Positions 35,461 through 48,300 of a stretch of 64,000 bases of DNA are shown piece after piece (the first letter of the stretch is position 1; each line of letters starts with the position of its first letter). This DNA comes from Gnetum montanum (Eukaryota > Streptophyta > Gnetopsida > Gnetales > Gnetaceae), in the NCBI GenBank assembly GCA_015680685.1, contig MNCI01004895.1, positions 1-64,000 on the forward strand, read 5' to 3'. Under the pieces are notes generated by a model. The model saw only the letters and a program-made list of their open reading frames with translations, had not been told where the DNA came from and did no database searches. The position numbers and the translations under genes are program-made.

Positions 35461-37403
35461 ATGACTACATATGAGCATCTTCACTCATCACTGGTCCTCA
35501 CCAAGCCACATGGTGATCTCACATGATGCATTGACTCACAATGCCTAGACCTTGAGCCCATAGCCTACAATGAACACATAACATCCATAGAGGTGTCACT
35601 AGATTGGCCATACCATCTAGTTAGGGCTCTAAACCTAGAGGTAGGTGACATCACCAAGGATCCCCTCATTGAAATCCCTTTAGCAACATATAGTAGTAGG
35701 GTGAAAATAGTGGAACTTAGTTCTTTGTTAGAGCCTCAACATGCCCAAGAAATTACAAAAGTACTCAACGATAACATCAATATATTCACATGGTCTTATG
35801 AAGACATGCCAGGCTTAGATCCTCGCATAGTGCAATACTACATAATCCTTGATCCTAGCATAAAACTAGTTAAGTAGAAATCTTGCAAGGTCAAGCCTAA
35901 GGTGGCATTGGTAGTCCATGATGAAATGACCAAGCTCTACAAATCTAGTTTCATCTAGGCCATTAACTACATAGATTGGGTCTCCAACATCATGTTTGTA
36001 CTCAATAAAAATAGAAGTATACACATTTGTGTAGACTTTCAGGACATGAATAAGACAACCATTAAAGAAAATCTCCCATTGCCTAGTATTGATCAATTAG
36101 TTGATACTACAACTATCCATGCCTTATTTTCCTTCATGGATAGGTTCTCAGGTTACAACTAGATTTGGATCACCCAGAGCACCAGCTTAGTACTACCTTC
36201 ATGATCCCATTGGGGTACCTTTTGCTACACAATGATGTCATTTGCGCTTAAGAACATAGGAGAAATGTATCAATGATCCATGAAATACATCTTTGGTGAT
36301 TACCTCTTAGGTTTTCTCAATGATTATGTTGATGATATAGTAGTTAAGTTGAAAGCATTACACAACCACAAAAATGAATTAAACCTTGTGCTCAAACATT
36401 GCATAAAACATGAACTTAGGCTAAATCCTAAGAAATGTGTCTTCAACATCGAGATGAGCCACATGCTAGGTTTTTTAGTATCTAAAGTAGGCATACGCAT
36501 AGACCCTAATAAGGTTAATACCATTATCAAATTAGCACCACCGACCAGCCTTAAGGAGCTTCGATGGTTACAAGGTAGATTGCAATTCATATGCTAATTT
36601 ATTGCATGGTTGATTGACAAGTTGTAGCTAATGCAAAACTTGATCAAAAAGGGAATCCATTTTGAGTGGACAACTCAATGCCAAGATGCATTTAAAAACC
36701 ATAAACAAGAGCTGGCTCAACTTCCAATGGTCTACCCTCCACAAGGAGATAAACCATTCTACATCTACCTTGCTACCTTTGATGTGTCCATATCTTCTCT
36801 ACTCTATCAAAAGTAAGACGATGGCACCAAGGTCCTGATATACTACCTAAGCCATGCAATAGTTTCCTATGAAGCAAAGTATAACAATGTGGAAAAGAAT
36901 TACCTTGCCTTGGTCTTTACACTCAAGAAGTGGAGGCATTATCTTTTCATAGCCAAGTCAACTTCATTTTCAAAAGTAATCTACTTCGAGCCATTACAAT
37001 CAATATCTATGAGAGTAGTCACATTGCACATTAAAGTAATAACCATAGAGTTTGAATTACATTACATTGCACAAGTATCAACCAAAGGTTAAGCAATAGC
37101 TGCACAACTTATGACTTCCCTAGTCAACAATTAAGTAGTGATAGATCTAAAATTTCTGGATGAGCATGTCATTGGCATAAGCCAAGTTCCTAACAACTTT
37201 GAGGCACTATTTCACTTCAATGATGCTTCAAACTCTCAAGGAGGTAGTGTTGTTGTCATAATCATGCTTTCCTCTAGGGAGATCCAACTCTTCACATATT
37301 GTTTCACATTCTCATGCACTAATAACATGGTAGAGTACAAGGGTCTCCTTTGGGGTATCTTAGTAGCTTGCAACCTAGGAATATAGAACCTAGCAATCCA
37401 TGG
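35461..37403 (+). pseudogene. pol: Pol of element D, part 1: RT, RNase H 1, start of RNase H 2
   Basis: ATG at 35461. Motifs in order: LEVGDITKDPLIEIPLA, TWSYEDMPGLDPRIVQYYII, KPKVALVVHDEM, WVSNIMFV, LPLPSIDQLVD, a disrupted palm, then FLNDYVDDIVVK with an intact YVDD and RLNPKKCVFNIE, GFLVSKVGIRIDPNK. RNase H 1 includes KPFYIYLATFD and LALVFTLKKWRHYL. RNase H 2 starts FHFNDASNSQGGSV (usual FDGA changed to FNDA) and NNMVEYKGLLWG. The frame is cut after NLAIHG by element E and resumes at 52926. Confidence 0.85.
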
Positions 37404-38264
37404 TAATGAGTGGTGAGGTACCCCTACACTAAACCATACAAATACAAGTGTGTACACATGATCTAGTCGAATTCCATAAATGGACTAGTTGTGGTATCTA
37501 GATAATTATACATTGATCGTATTTTGTTGTCTTCCCACCTAGACTAGCATTTACTTTATCATGTATGGTTTAGTCTAGAGTGAGGTGAATGATTGGATCC
37601 TAACTAAAGCAACTCCTAGAGATGATGGAAAATAATATTTACGTGAGCTAATAGGTAATAAAAAGTGAAATTCAAACTAGCCTAAATGCGATGAGCATCC
37701 ATCCTTAATCATCCATGCACATCTTGGACCTCCTTTACTACTTCTCGGTTGATGAAGTACACATTACTTGAGTACTCCTAGATGTGCTACTAGGTTACCA
37801 AGTAGTTACACTTAAATGTTCATGATTAATTCATAGTCATTCTGCATTTGACAACAAGAATAGTAAATGATGATAAAAAAATATTAACAAAGAAAATAAT
37901 AAATGATGACTAACAATTGAAGTAATTAAAGGCTAAGTGAATGCTAAAATTATGGAGTAATCACGATCTTTATTGTCGACCATGTACGTGTCCAAGTATG
38001 TCACACTCAAATAAAGGTTTTGTACAAGTACAATCATCACACTACGGGCATGCACTGGGGAAAGAATGAAACTAACTAAAAAAATGACAAAAATACTCTA
38101 TCTAAGAATTACCAACTCCCTCTTTCCTATGTGCCTAAATGTTGTATTTATAGGCCTACATAGAAATCACAATATCATGTATTCAATATCATTACCTAGG
38201 CTATGATATCACATATCCAATATCCAGGATCTGATATCAGAGCCTAGAAAACCATGCTTCATCA
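37404..38264 (-). repeat. 3' LTR of element E
   Basis: 861 bp on the plus strand from TAATGAGTGGTGAGGTACC to GCTTCATCA. It is followed by TACCCCCAT, the minus-strand polypurine tract ATGGGGGTA. A minus-strand TATA box TATAAATA lies near 38150. By eye it matches 52072-52920 at nearly nine in ten bases over the first 200 bp. Confidence 0.85.
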
Positions 38265-38349
38265 TACCCCCATGACTGAATAAAAACGTGTCCTTGAGTT
38301 AAACAAAATAAAAACAAGTTCAATTGATTACACAGTGGATAGGTATGGG

Positions 38350-41187
38350 ATTGAATAAAACAAAATTGGAACATAAACACACAATTACAAAATACAAAAT
38401 TTTTTGGAACTCATGTGGTTCCTGGTGGTGGTGGCTCCTCCATGGGTCTCTTCCCCTTATCTTGTGCTCCAAGCTTTGGAAATGGATGTCTTTGAAGGAG
38501 TGCTTGGAGCTTTTCCTCTTTGGTCTAGGGATCCTGTGCCATCCATGCTAATGCTCCAATGTTTGATGGAGTTCGCACCTCCCATGGGCATGGAAGTTGC
38601 AGGAACATTTGATTGGCCTTGACATACCAAGCTACAAATAGCCATCATTCCTCTTCATAGGCTTTGACTTTGTCCTTGCATTCTTGGTAGTTTGTAAGTT
38701 ATCGAGCCAAAATCATTGTGACATATTCTGTTCCCTAGTAGTTGGTCTTGACCACCTCTATTTCATAATTTGCTACTTCTAATCTCTGCAATATCTTCTT
38801 ATGTTTAGAAAATTATATTTCATACTTAGCATAGGTGTTTGCTACCTACTTCTTGAATTCCATTCTCGAAAATCCTATTTTCAACATGGCTAAGTTGGCA
38901 TACCACAGGTTTGTCAACTCCATGTACTCCATGAGATCTTGCATTCATAGGTCCTAGCTTTTCATTTCTGCTTGGTGGTTGAATGCATAAGTATCCAATA
39001 TGAAACACCAATTAGCATTTTGAGCATTGAAAGTTTTAATATGGGCCTTGTCCATATGAATTTCTTTTTCAATCACCTATCTATACATTCCCACCTAATC
39101 TCTAAAATGTTCTTTAAGCTTCTCATGTCACTTGGCCTCATTCTACCATGCACATTTCAATCACCATCTTCTGATAGATCGTGTGTACCTCCTTCATTGA
39201 GAGGGTTCCATTTTCTCTGGCTAAGAGATTCATATCCTAGTTGACCCTTATTAATTATTCTTGAAATTGCTAAAATTTTTCCTTGAGAATATTATTTTAT
39301 TTTTCTACTATAATCAACTAGATATTTTTAGTGGAGAGGCTTTTATTTTCTTCTTGTGAGGCCTTGAGTGATTTGGCATGTGCATATGTTTGAGCTTGTG
39401 TCTTAGAAGCATCCCAATAAGCCTTCTCTTTTTTCTTAGTCACTTTTTTATTCTCTAACAATAATTTAGTTAACTACTCTATCTGAAAGAATTCTAGCTG
39501 GTTTGCAAGGATGAATTGGAAGGAATCTCGCTGTGTAGCTTGCAAGGTGACAAGCTTTTCTTGGAGTCTTTTTAACTCTTCCTCTACATGTTCAACTTTA
39601 ACCTTTTTCATGACCAACTTTCCTTTTGTAGAAATGAGATCTAACTATGTTGTTGTAACATCTTAAAGGATGTCAAACAAGGATGTCATCACCTGTCTTA
39701 TCTACAACAACCAATCTAGAACATCCTCATGATCTACAGGTGTCATTGAGGGGCCAGCTAAGGTTTGAGCATTGCATGCTCTTGTAAAATATAATAGTGG
39801 CACAATAAGGACATTAAATGATTCTTTTATATGATCTATGATCACTTCTACTTCTCCTACTGCATCTTGGTGTTGCATGACCACTACCGTGGCACCTTTA
39901 CCAGTTTCTAATTGCACCTAAAAAGATGTAGTGTTTCTAGAGATTTGCTAAAAAGATTATGGACACCTCACCCCATGTACAATCAATTGAGACTATGGGT
40001 CAGATGGAAGCATCAATGACCCTAAAGAGATTGTCTTTATCATGGCTTCCCCAACTGATTGATTCAGCGATGGCCCTGATATGGCTCATCAATGGTCAAT
40101 AATTCTACAGTGGTAGTGGCGGTTGGTCTTGTTGGCATGTAGGTTGTGTGCTAGGCCCAACTTCCTATTTTTGATTAGGCCTTGTGCCTAGAAGTTGGCT
40201 AGGCCCTATAGTTTGTAGTGCAGTTGGCCCCACCAGCTGTTCTTGCTCAAGCTCCAATGTCTCACCAACACTTCTCCTTGGGACTGTTGGCTTTAGTAAT
40301 TTAGTAAATGAAGCATTTTGAGCCTTTCTGGGGATGTTATTGATGTACCCCAGAATTCCAACATGTTAGCACAACTTCTTGATTAGGTAGGGAAAAGGCA
40401 ATGTAAACTTCCCTATATTACATTCTTCAAACCTCCTTAAAATTTTGGTGAGATATAGATGGGGTAGGTTGGGATTAACCTTGCCCATCAAGATGGCACT
40501 TCCTCTAGTTGCATAGGTGGAAATTCTATTCAATCCTTTTGTTGGGAAAATGTAATACGTTCCAATTTTGAAATAGATCCTCTCTTCAAGGATAATCTCT
40601 TCATATGCTTTATCCTCCTTGCCATACATCCTTTTTAACCATATTTTTCATGCATATGCATCAAAGCCAGTGGATAGGTGAGCAACTTTGGGCCCTGTGT
40701 TTAGAAGTTTCAACACTTCTAAAATGGCCTTGGGAAAGAAATCGACAAAAATAACACCAATATCAATGGTGATGCCTCCTTCCTTATTGTGCCAAAATTG
40801 GTACATCTCCCCCAGGTACCAATCACCACTCTTAGAGAGAATAGGCCATAGTGGAGACAATTTAAGTTAGTCTCTGACTACCTCAGGGGCAAATTCAATG
40901 AAAGGTCTAAAATTAAGTTCCATAATCACAGCTACTACTATGGACCTTTCATGAATTTCCTGAACACATTCTAGAGATAATGTAAGATGTTGTCCCTGCG
41001 TAGGTGCCCTACTATCTCCACCTTCATCATGGCCCAATTATGCAATGACAAGAGGTTGTTGATTAATGTTGAATGATTGTGCCTCCTACTCTAAATGTTC
41101 TTTTAGAGGTGCTTGACCTCTGCCTCTCCTTGGCTATTTGGATTCACCTTGAGAGAGTCCTCCTTGCTGTCCTCTTTTAGGGGCCAT
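38350..41187 (-). pseudogene. Extra ORF of element E: unknown globular domain plus long coiled coil
   Basis: Minus strand, ATG at 41187: MAPKRGQQGGLSQG, a basic G/R-rich start. A single frame with a few stops runs to 40366. Segments: ECVQEIHERSIVVAVIMEL, LRPLW-type LSPLWPILSKSGDWYLGEM, ITIDIGVIFVDFFPKAILE, EEIILEERIYFKIGTYYIF and HLYLTKILRRFEECNIGKFT. Then a P/Q/T-rich linker. After a one-base shift near 39920 a helical, charged region follows (VEHVEEELKRLQEKLVTLQ, KNVTKKKEKAYWDASKTQAQ-like text) down to about 38520, ending before the polypurine tract. Length would be about 900 residues. It matches no retroviral enzyme I know and has no transmembrane segment. It is in the same sense as gag. 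It could be a lineage-specific element protein or a captured host gene. Confidence 0.55.
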
Positions 41188-41692
41188 CTGCAATCACACG
41201 AGAACGATTATCAATAAGGTTATTTACAAAATTAGATTAATACCTTACTCCTTGGCCTTAATATAATCATTTCTTGCTTAGTGTGACTCATAGTTAGAAA
41301 TTTTCATGCAAATTCCCCTAAAGGTTTTGATATTGGGCCCAATTTGATTAGGTAACTCCAAAGAATAATTTTCATGGTCTGGGTGAAGAAATAAAACTAA
41401 TTTGGCAAATCCTTTTCGCATTTTTGAGGTCACTCACCCTTGATAATATCCTTCAAGTTATGAAAATTTTTGAAAAAAGACTACATGTGACTTGAAGTGT
41501 ACCCTTTCCCCATGACTAAGTTAAACACTTTGGGTTTAGGCAAGTTTGATTGGAACGAGAATCGAAGTGTTAATGAGCAGGTTATGGATGTTTTGAATGA
41601 TATATGTGCAAGCTCAAAAATTTATGGAAGAAAATCTCAAGAACTTCCCTCACATGAACAGTGAAAAATGATGTTGACATGTGCAAGGGGAT

Positions 41693-41713
41693 CCATATAT
41701 ATAGTTTTTATAG
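41693..41713 (-). promoter_or_regulatory. LTR-like TATA region upstream of the extra ORF of E
   Basis: The minus strand reads CTATAAAAACTATATATATG about 520 bp upstream of the extra-ORF ATG. The plus-strand neighbourhood (41705-41790, with TTTTTATAGACCCAATATCA and repeated CAATATC/GATATTGG) resembles the U3-TATA part of the E LTR (TATTTATAGGCCTACATAGG and repeated GATATT). No LTR ends are visible around it. Confidence 0.35.
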
Positions 41714-41799
41714 ACCCAATATCACATACTTGATAGTGTGGACCCAATATCGTATCAGACCTGATATTGGATACCTAATATCATGTCCTTTTGAAAATA

Positions 41800-43251
41800 G
41801 GGTACTTGGAAAAATTGATCAATTTTTGAATTTCCAAGGTAAAAAGTGAAGGATTTAAGGTTGAATTGAAAGATCTAGGATAATGTCGAAGAAACCTAAA
41901 GGTGCTGTAAATGTAACGAAGTGGAATTTGAAAATGAAATTCATGAATAGGATGAGGAAAAAGGACATGTTGTGAGCCATAGGAACATTGGAATTTAAAA
42001 TAATGATAAAGGGAAATATTATTGTAGCAATGCAATACTTGGAGGATTTAAGATGATGTGGTGATTTGCAAAGAGTGCAAATTACAAAAGTTATGCAAGT
42101 GGATCCTCCCCAAAGAAGGTTTCTATGTATCATGCCCTTATGTAATCACACTTGAAAATGTCCATAGGTACTAAAACTAGTTCCACAAAACACACACATG
42201 TAGATACCACCATGATGAGGTATGAGTTCTATGCCACACAAGGCACAAGTTAGAAAGACTTAGATAGTGGGGTGAAATGATTTGTAGAAGGGATTATACA
42301 GATTGGGATGTGAGGTAACTGAACCTTGGCACAATGAATCTTGAGTTTAGGGAATAATTAATGTGTCATTAGCCCATTGCTCCAAGATCAAGACCAATTC
42401 CATGCCTTTGATTAGTGACATCACATTGTTTCATTCAATGATGGATAACCACAAGAGCACCATGACAGTAAGGCATACGATCACTTGGCATGTTGTCCAA
42501 GGGAGGAGTGATTTGGAATTTCTTTGTGAAACATTATTCTTTTGTATTTTCTTTGATGTTTTCTTTCATTTTCTCTTTTTTTTTTCTTTTCTTCTAGCCA
42601 CTTTGTCACTTCGTCTTTTCCAACAATGAACTGAAGAAGCCACAAACCTTTAGGCATGGGTGCGTGTTTTTCCAGTGGGACCTCCAAAATAACATTGAGT
42701 TTCTTTATTGAGTGCCTTTATTACTCTTCCATTTTTTGTTAGATCTACAAGGATCTTAGTATAACTAGGCTACATGATAGCACCTACAGATGTCACCAAA
42801 AAGAATCCACAAGTCCCCTTGATGTCACGCCCTAGCCATTCCCTCTTAATCCATCATTTTTCACTCTAGGGATAATGAGCAAAAAATTACTTTAAGTTTT
42901 AATGGTGGTAAGAGTATCATCATACCCAGAGCAAAACCTCTTATTGATAGAATGGATGGGTGGATGTTGTGGGCTCACTGTCCAAATAATTAATCACTCA
43001 TGACTTAATAACATAGAATACACCTCAACTGAGAAGTCACATGAGTATTTTATTCATTGATGGGATTATCCTCAAAAAGATAAAACAAAAATTGGAAATA
43101 AAAAATGGAAAAAAAAAATTGTAAAATCAAAGAAAATGAAAAACATTTACTAATTTTTCTTGTTAGAATGGAGGATATCCCCCATAACTAAACTTTTAAG
43201 CATGGCTAGAATTAATAAATGGAAAATACAGATCCATGCATGTGGAAAATA
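41800..43251 (-). other. Internal non-coding region of element E
   Basis: AT-rich, between the gag C-terminus and the extra ORF. No protease motif is found on the minus strand where F has one. A pyrimidine run lies at 42540-42600. Nothing else is recognised. Confidence 0.4.
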
Positions 43252-45336
43252 TTAGAGTCTAGTCATATCCAAACCACTAGGTGCTTTTGATGTGGTGGGA
43301 GGAATGTATCCAAATTGGGGTTCACACACTTGATTAAAGTAAGCATAGTGGGGCAAATTATAAGATGTGGTTAAGTGACAAGGAGTTGACCAACTATGGC
43401 ACTCGTGACTATAAGATGGTATCCAAGGATCAATATTTCTCCCTATGTGGTTATATTCATTAGATCTCATGGGTGTTGGAGCATTAATTAATGGCCTAGA
43501 TAAAGTAACAAGAGGTGTTAAGTTTGAGGAAAAAGATGCACCACAACATTGAACTTGTGCTGAGTTGGAGGATGTAGTGGTTTCAAAACTATGTTGTCTC
43601 TGTCTATGGTCATGCCTAAAGAAGGGATGCTTTTGACATTATGGAGGACCTCCTCTGCTATTGATAGTAGTAGCACAAGTAATGTTCATGGGTTGGTGCT
43701 ATGGTGCAAAACCTTCTGGCACAATTGGTGGCAATGTAGAAGGAGGTGAATGATGAGAATATTGAGGGTGAGGAGAAGTACAAGGAACATGAGGTGGTGA
43801 TCTTGTTGAAGAGGGCATGGGTTGATAATACTTAGGATAATGATAATGATGTGATAAAATAGAGGATAGTGACACCGTTGGGGAAACAAGATGCTGAACA
43901 TAATAAGCGCTTGGTTTCGGATGGTATGAAGGGCATGACCAGTTTGACGATGGCCTCCCCTATGATTGGAACTTTTTCCACTATGGTTAAATCTAGTATT
44001 TTTGTATGAATTCTAGATGTAAAATTCCTTCCCAATACTCATGTAAATGTGAAAAGATTGGGCACTGGCCTTTGGGGTGATCGTACGAGCAAATGTCACA
44101 TTGATATAGGTGATTTGTAATTGAGCACTTATCCTTATTTTCTTCAACCCTTCTTTTCAATTTTCTAGTGGTTTTCTATCCTATTTCTTGGTTTTTTATG
44201 GTTCTACCCCTAATAAGGTTGGCATATTCTCTACATTTCTCATGTACCCATTCCATCATCTTGTTGATATTTGCATCAATTTCATCTAGTGATTGTAGTA
44301 TTGGAAAAGATTATTCCACCTCCTTAAAGTGAGTTGATTTCGCCTCTTTATGATCATGGACCTTTGCTATTTTGATATTTTGGTCCTATTGAGAGCTTTT
44401 AACATTCTCCCATTTAGCTATTTCTCCTATTTCCTTTGCTACCCACTTAATAAGTTCTTGGAATTGATGAGTTCGTAACTCGTATAGTTGGCCTGGGGCA
44501 TACATTCCCAGGGTCTTCCTGATTTCATTACGAAGCCCATCCATGATGTGATACATTAGCTTGTCCTTAGAGAACCCATGGCCTAGGCATTTATTTAATA
44601 ATGAAAAATATCTTTCTAAAGACATGGCCAAGGGTTCATTTTGCCCTTCTTTCCACTCTTTAATTTTTCTCCTTAAGGCTGACACTGTTGCATAGGTTTG
44701 ATATATTTCTTTGAAGACTTCTTCCATTGTCGGACAACATCAAATTGATTTCAATTTTAAAGACCTATATCATACATTTTCTTGGCCAACGAGTATCATA
44801 GGAAAGAACTTAAGCCTTTTCCACCCATTATAAATATTGTTCCATACACAGGCATCATGGAAGGCTTGTAGATGATGTTGCAGATCTAAATCATAGCTAC
44901 CTGAAAACTTGGAAAAGTTATTTAAATCAAGCTTGGGTAGATGGCTTTCCTTATGATTCCTAAAGGATATTTGAACAGCCTCTTGTATATGCATTAGGCT
45001 CTTAGTTTCTAGTAGGGATTCATCATCACTAGGTAGGTTATGATTTTGTGAGTTGGGACAATGTTATCTTCTTTCATGTTGGCATTCCTAACTTTGCCCA
45101 TGGGCTCAACTTTTATTTCTATGCCAACCCCTTGAAACATAATCATCTATGTCATGACCTGATGTTGAATAAGTAGAGGAAGAGAAAGAACTGGAAGACT
45201 CATCATGACTTTTGTAAGTTTCCCAATCATCCCTGGATAAATTTCTGTTAACCATCAAGAAGGTCCTAGGCCTTATGGGCCCCCTCATTCTATGGGATGG
45301 CCCATCCTTACTAAACATGTTAGAGTTGGATGACAA
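43252..45336 (-). pseudogene. gag: Gag of element E
   Basis: Minus strand from ATG at 45336 (MSSNSNMFSKDGPSHRMRG), then an S-rich stretch. The retrotransposon gag domain follows: HLPKLDLNNFSKFSGSYDLD, LQHHLQAFHDACVWNNIYNG and WKRLKFFPM (44940-44790), then MEEVFKEIYQTYATV and LERYFSLLNKCLGHGFSKDK (44730-44560). A zinc-knuckle-like CDICSYDHPKGQC (C-x2-C-x3-H-x4-C) lies near 44090. The tail is P/H/Y-rich (43470-43252). F has the same order. There are stops between blocks. It forms the particle and binds RNA. The superfamily is Ty3/gypsy-like by the gag domain only. Confidence 0.75.
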
Positions 45337-45356
45337 GAGTCCTTAAGTACCGTTGG

Positions 45357-46340
45357 AGATGAGTGTCGAGGTACCCCTACACTCAACCATACGAAACGAG
45401 TGTAGCACGTGTGATCTAGTCGAACTTCACACACTAAATGCCTAAATGACCCATAGAACACTTGGGGTTAATCATTCATTGTCTTCCTAGACTTACTTGT
45501 TGTTGTCATGGTGTATGGTTAAGTAAGTCCGAGGTATATGATTTTTTTGGTCTTTTCTAGTTTATCTCCTATGCTACGGGGTGAAGGATTGAGAGAACTA
45601 ACTACTCTAACTAATGTCCTAAGTCTAAATTGACTAGCGTCAGCATCTGTTCCCACTTACCATACACACCCTGAACTATGCACCTGTGGCTACCAAACGC
45701 TAATCGTTATTGGGATTACCACACGTAATGCATGTGCTCAAAGCACTCGTACTAAGGCACCTAACTAACCTAAGTGTGATGAGAAACTGATTCCTTAACT
45801 AGCTATACACATCCATAGATGCTCGTAATCAAGTTGTACTCATCCCATGTTCTAGGAGATAAGGGCGAGAGAATCAAATCGCGATGAGTAGCCGATTCCT
45901 TGGTTAGCCATACACATTCGTCAATGCTCATAACCAAGTCATACTCATGTCGTGCTACTATGAAAGCAATAAATAACATTAAATAAACCTATCCATGTAC
46001 TACAAGGTTTATCCACAAAGATCATCTTTATTGCCATACACAACTTGCGTTTAGGTACAAAGCTGCTTGAATAAAGAACCGTTCACTTGTAGAACTCCTA
46101 CTGCAGGCACATGGAAAATATTCTATCTCTGGGATGATCAATCTGCCAAAGCTTCGCTACTTCTAACCTCTATATGGAAATGAGGGGAGTGCCACCTCTT
46201 ATTTATAGATTTGGTGGTGGACCACAATATCGTGTACATGATATCGCAAGGGATGATGCGATATCACGTACGCGATATCGTAGGGGATGCGATATCGCAT
46301 ACGCGATGATATCGCGGCTTGTGCATATCGCATCTCATCC
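45357..46340 (-). repeat. 3' LTR of element F
   Basis: 984 bp, plus-strand AGATGAGTGTCGAGGTACC to CATCTCATCC. It is about 100 bp longer than its partner because of an expanded palindromic block at 46226-46330. The minus-strand TATA box is near 46200. Confidence 0.85.
46226..46330. repeat. Palindromic GATATC repeats in U3 of F
   Basis: At least three units related to GATATCACGTACGCGATATC, each nearly its own reverse complement, in tandem between the LTR end and the TATA box. The partner LTR keeps only one half unit (CGCGATATCACG at 51780). E LTRs hold decayed forms (GATATTGTGTATTCGATATT). Confidence 0.75.
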
Positions 46341-48300
46341 TACCCCCATGATTGAATAAAAAATTATCCTCGAGTTCCTTACAATAATATCGGGAAGGTA
46401 TGGAATTATTGAGGGGAATGGAACTAATGGGATGACATGTGAATGGATCATTATTACAAGAGTTGACAAAACTGGTGTTCATGACAACAAGGGTGAACAC
46501 CTTATTATAATGACATCAGGCCTTTGTTGGCAGCTTGAGAGAAAAAGAGAGATAGAAAGAAGTGATGCTGCTACCAATGCCAAGATTGCGCTTTTTGTTG
46601 TCCATCCATAAGTGCGCCATCGATCTTACTCCTTGAATAGCTACTTCAGTGCTACTCCATTCCAAGTGTTTGCTCCAAATCCATTTCGTTGTTGTATGAT
46701 TGCCATCTACACACACAACACAATCATATATTAGCAAGGGTAATTGAATCATTAAGTAATACCTTGCTTCGGTGTAGGTCCATTGGCTAGGTTGTGGTAT
46801 GGCTAATATGGATCTGGAGATGTAGTAATGATGAATACCAAAAGTGTAGGGGTTAGGAAGAAAATCAAAAAAATTTCGAGGCTAGGAGAAAATTGAAAAA
46901 GTGGGCCCTATACCCCCATGACTAATCGCGAACCTCCAGTAGCATTAGAATGAAGAAGGGAAAGGAGTAAGAAAGATAGATAAAAAGGGAGAACTGAAAA
47001 CAACAGTGAAGTGGATGTCAAGATGGTAATGAACAAAATAATAATTGATTACAAAATTTTAAGGAAAATAAGTTAACTAATGTTCCAAATAGGAATGTCA
47101 GTGGGTCCTCCCCAAAGCAGGTTCATGTCATTAATGCCCTGACAAACCCACATTCACAGAGTCTGTTTGTTCTGGGAATGTCTTTTGAAGCAAGAGTTAA
47201 AGTCTTAACCGCAAGAATGTACCGAAAAGAAAACAATGTATCAACCAAAATATATATACTAATGATACAACCGGAAATGAGGTGAACAATGGAGAGAAGG
47301 ATGGAGAGAAGAGAAGAGAATGGAATTTCAAGAACAAGGTGGTGTATAGCCCCTTGTGTGTTTGATGATTAATATGACTTGGCAAGTCTCATTCCAACTC
47401 TGGCCTCAAACCAACCACTTCCAGTAGCTTCGCATCAATGCATTTGGCTAAACCATCCACTTGGATAACAAGGATGCATCTTCAAAGAGCCATCACCATT
47501 CTGATGAAACAAAGGAGGCAATGGGAAGCGAGAAGGGCCTTAGTTAGAGGGAACACTTTTGGTTCCATAACCAGTGCTTGTAGCCCAAATTTTATTTTGT
47601 CTAAGGGGTGTGGTTTGAGTTCTCACTTTCTTCATTTTTTTTTGTGTTTTGTGTTTTTATGCGTGAAAACCACACCATGCAAAGACTTCTTATTTTTATT
47701 GTCTCAGCTTCCGATAATTGGGTAACATCAGAACAATAAGAAAACTCAAGAAGAAACATCTAAGCATCCAAGAGAATGACCAACACAAAAGCATCAAGTT
47801 CCCTTGAAGGCACACCCTTTGCAATCCTTGAGTCCTTTCTTAGTTTGAGAAATACCCAATCACCGATTCATTAAAGTTCTTATTATAAGGGAACTGTACA
47901 TTTGCAAGCCAAGAGAAACCATAGAAATTGGTGGATGGATGGATGAAGTGATCTCATTGCATGCCATATCAAAAGAAACATACCTTAGTATCAACATTGT
48001 AACTTAAAGGTAAAAACCAAACATTAGCAATCAATATGAAAATAGTTCATACCATTAGTCCGAACACTTATTATGGGACAAACTTACAGGGTGGATACAC
48101 ACACACACTCATACAAAAAATGAAAAAGAGTAACGATGTTGTAAAACAAAAATTAGAAAAGTTAAATAACTTTGTAAAAAAAAATGTGTAAAACAAAAAC
48201 GTGTAAAACAAAAATGTGTAAAACAAAAACTTGTAAAACAAAAATTAAAAAAGAACTGAGGGTCCCATATGATTAGCATAGGTGGCCATCTCTCCCATGA
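46341..48300 (-). other. 3' non-coding region of element F
   Basis: Between the end of the protease frame and the 3' LTR. No RT or integrase motif is seen on either strand. At 48170-48245 there are four to five copies of a 17-bp unit TGTAAAACAAAAACGTG. Short open frames at 47197-47385 (Phe/Ser-rich) and 47438-47725 have no homologue in E and look spurious. Confidence 0.5.

Noticed and set aside
41230-41800. A complete third LTR of the E family
   Set aside because: Only the TATA and GATATT portion resembles the LTR; neither TGATGA nor TCATCA ends nor the GAGGTACCCCTACAC block is present.
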